Part shown: in pieces, positions 55,887-64,000 of the stretch
Layout: every line of letters starts with the position of its first letter
How positions within the stretch are numbered: position 1 is the first letter of the stretch
Source: Alopecurus myosuroides
Taxonomy: Eukaryota; Streptophyta; Magnoliopsida; Poales; Poaceae
Length of the DNA: 64,000 nt
NCBI GenBank assembly: GCA_028641055.1
Contig: CM054060.1
Coordinates: 210,328,445-210,392,444, forward strand
Direction of reading: 5' to 3'
The notes under the pieces: model-generated
The model's database searches: none
What the model was told of the DNA's origin: nothing
Seen by the model: only the letters and a program-made list of their open reading frames with translations
Position numbers and translations under genes: made by a program

Positions 55887-58085
55887 AGAAAAGCACTTCT
55901 TGGGAGATAACCCATGGTTTTATTTTTTGCTTCACTTTTCTCTGTTTTCTTTGAGTCAAGGGGTTTTATACTTCTGTAGAAACTCCTTTTTATCTTTATT
56001 TTCATGTTTTAGTTGTGCCAAGCAAAGTTTCTGACGAGTGTTGGAGATGGTTTTGGATTTCTGCGCAGGAAACAGATTTCTGCTGTCCACCGTAAAAAAT
56101 CGTATAAAATCCAGAAAGATCAGAATGATATGAACTTTTCTGTGCTTATTCCTCAGATAATTCCGCCATTTTTTCTGTTCCTTAAGTTTTTCGATCTGAG
56201 CAATGTAATTGCGCCGAAAATATTCGTCTTTACAGACTGTTCTGGTTTTGGCAGATTCTGCCATTTTTCTTGCATTTGCTCTTTTACGATGTCAAATAGA
56301 TTTCTTTGCTTGACGAAACATCGATGGCTGTAGCTAATGTTTAAAATTATCAATATAACTTGTGCCCATACATAAACCATGTAATTTTTAGTGTTGCACT
56401 AACCCTCTAATGTGAATTACTCTTGAGTGCGGTGTGAAGGAAGTTTTGAAGGGTCAAGAGAAGAGCTGATATAATGTGATCAAGAAGAGTGCAAAGGCAA
56501 AGCTTGGGGATGCCCCCGTGATTCATACCAGAAAATTCTAAGAAGACTCAAGCATCTAAGCTTGGGGATTCCCAAGGCATCCCCTTCTTCATCACCAATT
56601 CATCATGTCACTTCTAGTGAAACTATATTTTTATTCAGTCACGTCATATGAAATTTACTGGGAGCGTCTGTTTGTTTTTCTTTTGTTTTCTTTTTTTTTT
56701 CCTTGCTGCAATAATATATTTGGACCCTAGCATTCTTTGTGTTGGAGAGAGACACGCTCCGCTTTTTCGTTTCAAAACTCATTATGCTCGTATTCTTAGT
56801 TTTTCTTCTAGCTGCTGCAAAATTCATGTTTAGCTCTTGTTTACATTGCATATCTTATTCAGACCTGTTAGTTTTAGTAGAGTTGTGTTATTACTCTCAT
56901 GTTTTCTTGTTTTATCATTCATAAAGTTTTTGTAGCATGATTTATAACGATGCAAATAGAAGCTTGTACAGACTGTGGCTAGACTTTTTCATATCATGAT
57001 AGATGTTATTTTAATTCTAAATCTTAGTGGTTATTTAGTAGCATGATTTGTCTCAAATAGCTGAGAGTGTTTAATGTTCCTTAGAAAGAATCATGAGTTG
57101 TTCTTGTCATTTTGAAGCATAAATTTGTGGTGTTCTCCTTTGAATGTTTTGGTTGACCTGGCGCATGCTCACACCATGTGTATGACTATGAGCTAGTCAC
57201 TTATAGCCTTTATGATCATTTAGTTTTTGAACTTGTGGTACCACTTATGCTTTGATTAATGATGTTTATGTCGCTATGCATGATTATGGCCATTATGCTC
57301 TCTTGATTTGTCGCTCCCAGTCTTTTGCTAGCCTCCACCTGTACTGATTATGAGCTCTAGTCGTGCATCCAACTCCCAAAAAACCAAAGTTTGCCAAATG
57401 TGTCCACCATACCTACCTACATGTGGTATTTAACCGCCACTCCAAAGTAAATTTGCTCATGTGTTACCTTTAAAACTTTCAAAATTACTCCTGTTTTGTG
57501 CTCCTGTTTTAGCTCATGAGAACGTAAATAAAGAATCTTTGTCTCACTTGTTGATTGGACTTTCACACCCTGGAATAGTGGCTTCATCCGCTTATCCAAC
57601 TTATAGAAGAGCTGGTAGCGGGGTGCCGAGCCCCAAAGTAATATAACAAATTATGTTTACTATTTTTGTCCCTGACTTATCAGTCAAAGCATAACTGTGT
57701 AAACAAAAGAGAAAGAGGGATGAACTTCTACCCAGATGCGTCCTTCTATAGGAGTGGGTCTTGTGAAGTCTAGTTGGTCTGTGACATACTGTATTCTCTG
57801 TTTACTATTCGTTGACATAAGCATACAACTCTCTAAAAAATAGACACTCCTCCACGGTATGTGATTGTTGGCAGGCACCCGATGATTCGGTTAGCCATGA
57901 TTTGTGAAAGATGGTTGGGAGGAGTGTCAAACATTTTATGCCTCTATTTAACAAAATAAAAGCTCTAGCACATGAGTGATCCCTGCTTCCCTCTACGAAG
58001 GCCCTTTCTTTTACTTTTATGTTGAGTCTCCATCTTCTAACTTTATGCACAGTTGAGAGAGCATAGTTGCCATTCTGAGTTTAAG
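55887..58085 (+). other. Non-coding 3' internal region of Athila-2
   Basis: About 2.2 kb with no supported gene. It shares blocks with 45120-47290 in opposite orientation. AGCTTGGGGAT motifs recur at about 56500 and 56560, like the purine tract next to the Athila-1 LTR. The short frames here are not conserved with Athila-1 and are not called. Confidence 0.7.
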
Positions 58086-58256
58086 TAGTTTTGAATGCGC
58101 GGCTTGCCGCGCGCCACATGTTAATTCAAAATTATTTTTCCCGTAATCCTCGTGTATTATTATACATGTTAACGAGAAGAGTTAATGTCTTAAGGTAGTA
58201 ATTAGAGATATTTATATATTAAAGATAGTTGCATAAACAGATTTAGACAATGTTAA
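58086..58256. other. Unassigned 171-bp segment with a strong hairpin
   Basis: Between Athila-2 and the LINE. It begins near GTAGTTTTGAAT and holds GCGCGGC-TT-GCCGCGC (58097-58103 and 58106-58112), then AT-rich sequence. A GC hairpin next to a junction is reminiscent of Helitron ends, but no CTRR terminus follows at the right place, so I leave it unclassified. Confidence 0.4.
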
Positions 58257-58463
58257 TTTTTTTTGAAAAGGGAAAACCCAGCCTCTGCATCTGGTTGATG
58301 CACACGACTTTTATTTAAAACATAATCATCCAAGCATCAAGTTACAACCAGCATCACTGACACAAGAGTCTCAATAGCTCCTATACAGAAAACTACTGGT
58401 GTAAAATAAAATAAATGGGGCAGCAGCCTAACGAATCAAGCACCCAGCTCCAACAGCTATCGG

Positions 58464-60564
58464 CTAAGAAAGACAGATACGGCTATTATGCAACCAGCCA
58501 CCCTTGCTGTAGATAGCCTGAACGACCGCCATCATGCGAGAGCAGCCACCATCCAAACGCACACGTTGGTCCTCCGGTAGTAGGTGAGACCAGAGATGTA
58601 TCCAATAATTTGCCTGATGAACCACCTGCAAAAAAATCCCAGCTCTCTCATTGTTAAAAACCACTCCATTCCTGTGATTCCAAACAGCCCAAAGTAAAGC
58701 ACATACTCCTATTCGTATAAGTGCTTTCGTAGAATTATCTACCCCATATAACCAATTACCAAACAAATTAGTAACGGACAACGGAGGTGAAATGCTAAAT
58801 GTGAAATGCACTAGCCTCCAAATCTTTTTAACAAAATCACAAGAGACAAACAAATGATCCACGGTTTCTGGATCTCCACAAAAAACGCAATTATGAGAAA
58901 CAACACAATTTCTCTTGATCAAATTATCTTTCGTCAACAATTCTTTCCTAGAAGAAACCACATAAAAATCTTTATTTTGAGAGGCACCTTTAATTTCCAT
59001 AAGTATTTCTTCAAAAATCTAGCATCCTCATTCATCAAATCGGCGTAGTATGAACGAACAGAAAAAATACCAGAAGTAGTAATTGTCCAACGACACTTAT
59101 CCTGACTGTCCACTAAAGACACATCCATAAGTCTTTCTATGAGATGCAACCATCTCTCCCATTTGTCCCCAGTAATAGCACGTCGAAAATGTATATTAAG
59201 TGGTGAATGGCCTAGAACATCTGAAACTAAAACATTCTTATAGCTCACAATTGAGTATAAGGTAGGATATTGGGCTGCCAGGGATGAATTCCCTAGCCAA
59301 CAATCTTCCCAGAATCTAATGCTCTCACCATTACCTAAAGTGAACTTTACTCGTTTGAAAAATTCATCCTTCACCCGCATGATGCCTTTCCAAAAAGGCG
59401 AGTCTGTTGGTTTAACCTCAATTTCGGCTAGAGTTTTTGCACCTAAATATTTGTTAGTCAACAGTTCATGCCACAACCCCTCTTCAGTTAATAGTTTATA
59501 CAACCATTTACTTAGAAGACAGCGGTTCTTGATTTCTAACACCTCAATACCCAAACCCCCTTGGTCCTTAGGACGACACAGAATATTCCATTTCGTCAAC
59601 CTATATTTCTTCTTAACATTATCACTCTGCCAGAAGGAACGAGGCCTATAAAAATCAATTCTTTTCCGTACCCCGATGGGAACCTCAAAGAAACAGAAGA
59701 GGAACATAGGTAAACTAGTTAACACTGAATTGACTAAAACAAGTCTATCACCGTAAGACAACAATTTGCCTATCTAAGAACCCAACTTCTACTCAAACCT
59801 GTCCTCCACAACCTTCCATTCTTTATTAAGCAAACGCCTATAATGGATAGGTATCCCCAGATACTTAAATGGTAGATTACCCACTTCACAACCAAAAATG
59901 TGTCTATAATCATCCAAATGCTCACTAGCCTTGCCAAAGCAAAAAATCTCACTTTTATGGAAGTTAATTTTTAATCCAGACATTTGCTCAAACATAGATA
60001 AAATCAATTTCATGTTAACAGCCTTGTCTAGATCATGCTCTAGGAAAAGCACCGTGTCATCAGCATATTGGAGAATCGATATCCCCCCTTCCACTAAATG
60101 TGGTACCCACCAATCTGATTATCTTCCTTAGCTCTAGCTATGATAACAGCCAACATGTCTACCACAAGATTAAAAAGGATAGGAGATAAAGGGTCACCCT
60201 GACGTAGGCCTTTTAACGTCTGAAAGAAATGACCAATGTCATCGTTTACTTTAATACCGACACTACCACCTTGCACAAAACGAGCAACCCAGTCACACCA
60301 TTGTGGGATGAATCCTTTCATACGTAAAGTTTGATGTAAGAAAGCCCAGTTAACTTTATCGTAGGCCTTTTCAAAGTCAATTTTAAAAATAACCCCATCC
60401 ATTTTCTTTCTATGAAGTTCATGGATAGTTTCGTGCAGAACAACCACCCCTTCAAGAATATTTCTACCAGGCAGAAAGGCTGATTGAGATGGTTTAATGA
60501 CATTCTGAGCAATCGAAGTGACCCTATTAGTACCCACCTTCGTAAAAAAAATTAAAACTAACAT
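58464..60564 (-). pseudogene. LINE reverse transcriptase and C-terminal zinc-knuckle domain, broken
   Basis: 60094-60564 has the RT motifs KIDFEKAYDKVNW and GLRQGDPLSPILFNL. 59789-60094 has the catalytic QYADDT box and GLKINFHKSE. 58934-59764 has the RT connection region (DRLVLVNSVLTSLPMF, DQGGLGIEVL). 58464-59000 has a zf-RVT motif, C-X2-C...H-X4-C in NCVFCGDPETVDHLFVSC. A one-base frameshift separates the first two parts, two in-frame TAG codons (59768-59790) separate the second and third, and a frameshift separates the last two. Confidence 0.88.
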
Positions 60565-62014
60565 TCAACAGGAAAATTGGTCTATACTGCTCAATCCTAC
60601 ATGCATCCTCTTTCTTTGGTAACAAGGTGATAACACCAAAGTTAAGCTTGAACAACAGAAGGTTACCCATATGCAACTGAGCAAATAAACCCATCAAGTC
60701 AACCTTGATAAAGTTCCAACATCGCTGATAAAATTCAGCCGGAAACCCATCGGGACCAGGTGCCTTATTATGTTCCATTTGAGAGATAGCCTCAAACACC
60801 TCTTCCTCCGAAAAAGGAGATGTGAGGTATTCATTTTCCATCGTAGATACTTGAGGTAAATCCTCAATAAATGATTCTACAAGAGAAAAAGAAGATGGAG
60901 CCGATGCCCCAAATAGATTCTTATAATATTGAGAGATAAAAAAATTAAGATTCTCTTGCCCCACAATGGTGCCTTCATCCTGTTCTAATTGAAAGATACG
61001 CTTCTTCCTATGTTTACCATTAGCAATCAAGTGAAAATATCTAGTGTTCTCTTCCCCCTGCTGCACATGTTTAATCTTAGCCCTTTGAGCCCATTTAGAC
61101 TCCTCTTCTCTACGAAGTTTGGTTAAAAAGTTATCGGCCTGCCTCTTAGCCAAGCACTCCTCCTCACTCAACGGAATAGTCTCAGCTTTTATATCCAATT
61201 CATTAATAAGTAACAACAGGCGATCCCGCTGTATTTTATACTCACCGCTAATATGTTTAGCCCATCCCCTAAGAAAACTCCGGAGATATCTGATTTTATT
61301 TTGCCAATTATCAATAGGATTAGACCCATTATCTACCTCATTCCATTTCTCCTTAACCATAGCTAAAAAACCTTCCCGCGCAAACCAAGCCAACTCAAAC
61401 GAGAATGTCGATGTATTCCCAATATGAGCCGGTGTCCCAAAGTCAATAAGAATAGGTACATGGTCGGACTCCGTCCTAGTGAGAGCACGAACTGACACGA
61501 GAGGATATTTTTGTTCCCATTCGATAGAAGCAAGAAACCGATCCAGCTTTTCAAAAGTGGGAATAGGATGTCTACTCACCCAGGTATATTGACGCCCAGA
61601 CATTTCAAGGTCTTTCAAGTCTAAACTTTCTATAATGGCATTGAAAATAACCGGCCAACGAGGACTGAAATTATCGTTATTCTTCTCCTCACTTCTCCTA
61701 ATAATGTTAAAATCTCCCCCAATCAACATTGGGAGGGACTCCCCTTCGCAAATTCTAACCAATTCCGCAAGAAACTCTGGTTTTTTCTCATCTTGGGCCG
61801 CACCATAAACCACCACAAAAGCCCACATGAAGCCATCTTCCTTGGACTTTAGATGGAACTTAACGCAAAAATCACCGGCACAAATGTTATTAACTATAAT
61901 AGAAACCGGATTGAAACCAACAAGGATTCCTCCCGACCTCCCATGAGGTGGTAAACAGTACCAAGTGAACTCCAAACCACCCACTAGATGTTTTAAAAAA
62001 TGATTAGAAAAATT
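60527..62014 (-). pseudogene. LINE endonuclease and linker, 5'-truncated
   Basis: The frame running to 62149 is LINE-derived only up to 62014; the rest lies in the inserted LTR. It shows LIGGDFNIIRRSEEK, QYTWVSRHPIPTFEKLDR and TESDHVPILIDF, the C-terminal motifs of the exonuclease-endonuclease-phosphatase fold. The catalytic N-terminal Asn and Glu motifs are lost. A linker leads to MEHNKAPGPDGFPAEFYQ, the start of the RT. The frame breaks near 60545 at a run of A/T. Confidence 0.85.
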
Positions 62015-62856
62015 TGTCGGGGGGTTACCCCCGAGTAGGGGTAAGGCAAGTGATAAAGGCAAGATCAAAGGAGAGGTTTGGTTGAGTAGCTGGCTACCCG
62101 GTTGACTGCTATCCGGCCGTACCTGCTGATGGCCAGAAGAAAGAATCAAGGAAGTTATTCTCCTCCGAGTAGAGGAAGTGGTCCGAGTAGAGATGGCGGT
62201 TTCCTACTCGGGCCAGAAGTCAAAGGAGCCGTTCTGACACGGGATCCCGCGTATCCTGGGTCCGTACTGGTGCACTGTTCATCTGCAGAGCGCGTGCTTA
62301 TCCGCGCCAGGGTGTCAGCAGGGTGGTGCGGGTTAGGGGGCCTACCCTGTGGCCGTGTCAGTGATAACAGATCGTCTTCTTGGTTTTGCACAACGACTTT
62401 CCACACAAGACAAATTAGGAAGCCAAAGCTGTCAGCGAGAAGCTGGAAGTGTGCAGTGTGCACACTATGTCGACATCTGTTTGTACTTTTCCCTCTTGGC
62501 TGTATCCGGCTGGGCACCAGTATATAAGGTGCCCTGCCTCCTCCTGTGTGAGGTTCGCGTCTTTGGAGAGAACACCTAGCTTACGCCTTACGTAGAGAGA
62601 AGGGTGGCTACTCGGTTGTAGGCCAAACTTGTACTATGGCTACTCGGTGACACACAAATATAAAGAGAGAAAGGCAGGAGTAGGGGTTTTACCTCCACAC
62701 GAGGGCCCTGAACCTGGGTAGATCTTGTTGTTTGCAGTGATTGATTCATCCCACACGCGGCTACTCGCTGCGTGATCCCTCCCCGAGCACCTCCAGCGTC
62801 CATCGACCCCAAACAATTAGCCATCCTATGGCATCTGCCGTGCTACCACCACGACA
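62015..62856 (+). repeat. 5' LTR of Tat-2, 842 bp
   Basis: Starts TGTCGGGGGGTTACCCCC and ends ACCACCACGACA; TGTCG and CGACA form the terminal inverted repeat. Block order (TATA hairpin at 62512-62534, GGCAGGAGTAGGGGTTTTACC, ACCTGGGTAGATC) matches 49068-49885 and 31827-32260. Confidence 0.9.
62512..62534 (+). promoter_or_regulatory. TATA box in the loop of a perfect inverted repeat (copy 3)
   Basis: GGGCACC, then AGTATATAA, then GGTGCCC: a 7-bp perfect inverted repeat with a 9-nt loop containing TATATAA (62521-62527). Confidence 0.75.
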
Positions 62857-62857
62857 G

Positions 62858-62875
62858 TTGGCGCCCACCGTGGGG
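62858..62875 (+). other. Primer-binding site of Tat-2
   Basis: TTGGCGCCCACCGTGGGG begins one base after the LTR end. The sequence is the usual one for Tat-lineage elements of grasses. I do not name the tRNA with certainty. Confidence 0.8.
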
Positions 62876-63015
62876 CAACCAGCGGCGCTGGCTGGAGTTC
62901 ACGTTCGGACGGGATCCATTTCTGCTACTGGGGAGTGCGTGGTCTGTGACCTTGTCCACAGATTCGGCTCATTCGACTTCGTCATCGACAACGCCGGCGA
63001 TTTCGGCGGCGGGGC

Positions 63016-64000
63016 CATGCCAGAGGGCGGCACGGTGCTCTCCTTCGGCTCGCACCTCGTCTACGTCGCCACCACCATCGTCCGCGAGTACCCCGAGCAG
63101 GTGCATGTCGCGGAAGATCCCCCTGCTGTCATCGCTGCACGCGGAAAGCCAACTGGCTGTTCTGCGGACAGCGTGGAAGTGCTGATGACCGGCCCAGCTA
63201 TCGCTGCAGGGAAGGGCGCGGCCGCATCCGCGACAGTCGTTGAGGAGCTTGCTGACACGAGCGAGCTGCCGAGAACGCACAAGCCCTACGACGCGCCTCA
63301 CAACATCCCGGGCTACATCCCTCCTTCCACGACATCGACGATACCGGCATCCGCCGTGCGAGTAGGCATGCCGCCTCCCACCGAGCTCGAGCTCATGACC
63401 ATGAGGGCGCAGCTTGACCAGCAGCGCCAGGCGCTGCTCGCCGAGCAGCTGGAGCTGGAAAAGGTTATGCTCGAGCTTAACCTGGACCAGAACGAGTACA
63501 ACAGAGCTCACGGCTTTACGCCTGTAGTGAGGAGGCCTGCCAAGGCAGGGGCTACGCGCCGCAACCTAGGCACCGAGATGGCAGCAGTTGGTGAAACTGC
63601 TGGCCAAGCGGCTAGCCAAAACACCGCCACCACCAGACCCAAATACAGCACCCCCGCCAAAACCCTTAGAGCTGCTGAGGCTGTAGCTGCTGAGTTGCCG
63701 CATCTCGCTGGCGACGCGCACGTTAGGCAGCAGGAGAGGCTCAACGAGCTAGTGCTAGAGGCTGCTAGGCAGAACGAGGAGTTCCGGAAAGCCAATCCGG
63801 GTGCTGGAGCTTCTTAGGTGGTGCATTCGCACGCGGCTAGATCTAACGATCAGGCCTCATCACCGCATCCCAGCCGTGAGAGGGACCGGAGTGGGCACTC
63901 TGGCAGAGACAGGCAGATGCAGGTGTACGACCCGGCTGTCGCCGCGAAACAGCACGTTGTGCCGCGACAGTCCGGTCAAAAACACAACACTGCAGGAGCA
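63016..64000 (+). CDS. N-terminal gag-like protein of Tat-2 (partial; one in-frame stop)
   Basis: The open frame extends upstream into the LTR (from 62741), but the first Met downstream of the primer site in a plausible context is at 63016 (MPEGGTVLSFGSHL). The middle part is rich in Ala and Pro. Residues encoded by about 63385-63490 form a charged, heptad-like helix (QLDQQRQALLAEQLELEK), likely a coiled coil. A TAG at 63815-63817 ends the frame. The same frame then stays open to the window end with Arg/Asp-rich, gag-like sequence (HPSRERDRSGHSGRDRQ). So either the copy has one nonsense mutation or the stop is natural. No gag core or protease is reached in the window. Confidence 0.6.

Larger units (their letters stand above)
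52039..58085 (+). mobile_element. Non-autonomous Athila-like element, 3'-truncated (Athila-2)
   Basis: Plus orientation. A complete 5' LTR is followed by a primer site, a broken gag-protease (53775-55886) and a long untranslated 3' part. It lacks RT, RNase H and integrase. The 3' end stops at about 58085, within sequence that corresponds to 45120 of Athila-1, so the last about 400 bp and the 3' LTR are missing. It is inserted into the coiled-coil gene at 52038/52039. Confidence 0.85.
58257..62014 (-). mobile_element. L1-type LINE, 5'-truncated and inactive
   Basis: Minus orientation. The 3' end is at about 58257, with a short A tract (plus-strand T8 at 58257-58264), an AATAAA-type signal (complement at 58310-58315) and a 3' untranslated region of about 200 bp. 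Pieces of endonuclease, reverse transcriptase and zinc-knuckle domain lie in the order expected for the second ORF of plant L1 elements. Frameshifts near 60545, 60100 and 58970 and two stops at 59768-59790 inactivate it. Its 5' part is cut at 62014 by the Tat-type LTR, so ORF1 and the endonuclease N-terminus are absent from the window. Confidence 0.9.
62015..64000 (+). mobile_element. Tat-type gypsy element, 5' part (Tat-2), continues past window
   Basis: The 5' LTR, primer site and start of the coding region are visible. It is inserted in the LINE, with left flank AAATT (62010-62014), which should be duplicated at the far end. The LTR start, TATA hairpin and primer site are well preserved, suggesting a young copy. 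Confidence 0.88.

Noticed and set aside
58097..58112. Helitron 3' terminus
   Set aside because: The hairpin fits, but there is no CTRR end followed by T at the correct distance on either strand, and no 5' TC end was found.
60527..62149. A 540-aa protein with its start at 62149
   Set aside because: The first about 45 codons lie in the Tat-type LTR (from 62015); the start is an accident of the insertion into the LINE.
62741..63015. Gag start at 62741
   Set aside because: That ATG lies within the LTR, upstream of the primer site; the open frame there is fortuitous or at best a leader, so 63016 is preferred.

Overview
This window is repeat DNA from a large plant genome, most likely a grass (Poaceae, probably Pooideae). 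That assignment is inferred from the mix of Ty3/gypsy Tekay-, Athila- and Tat-type LTR elements plus an L1-like LINE, with very long LTRs and deep nesting. I see no host gene, tRNA, rRNA or CRISPR array that I can support. Nearly every base can be assigned to about ten mobile-element pieces.

Left half (1-32672) is a nest about four levels deep. A young Tekay-like chromovirus (minus strand, 1-11157, LTRs of 4.2 kb, one intact 1478-aa gag-pol) sits inside the LTR of a gag/protease-only element (minus strand, 11158-22352). That second element is a tandem dimer: LTR-internal-LTR-internal-LTR with a 5343-bp period and two intact 994-aa ORFs. The dimer sits inside the 5' LTR of a second Tekay-like element (plus strand, 22353-31826) whose LTR is 4.9 kb and whose internal part has shrunk to 0.9 kb. 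That element interrupts a Tat-type LTR/gag remnant (31827-32672). A third, truncated Tekay-type LTR (minus strand) fills 32673-37126.

Right half: a decayed Tat-lineage element with no LTRs (minus strand, about 37127-43716); a deleted non-autonomous Athila-like element (minus, about 43717-49058), inserted in the primer-binding site of a Tat-type element; the LTR and an intron-bearing coiled-coil gene of that element (49060-52038); a second Athila-like element (plus, 52039-about 58085) with a broken gag-protease; a dead L1-type LINE (minus, 58257-62014); and the start of a fresh-looking Tat-type element (plus, 62015 to the window end).

The most interesting signals lie inside the LTRs. (1) All three Tekay LTR lineages carry two short acidic coding blocks separated by an about 1.22-kb GC-AG intron-like spacer; the blocks splice in frame, and their length changes between lineages are multiples of three, apart from one frameshift. 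(2) The same LTRs contain a phased 159-bp repeat array, a tRNA T-arm/B-box-like motif in a GC island, and a small hairpin with compensatory changes. (3) Three Tat-type LTRs place the TATA box in the 9-nt loop of a perfect inverted repeat whose arms differ in sequence between copies.
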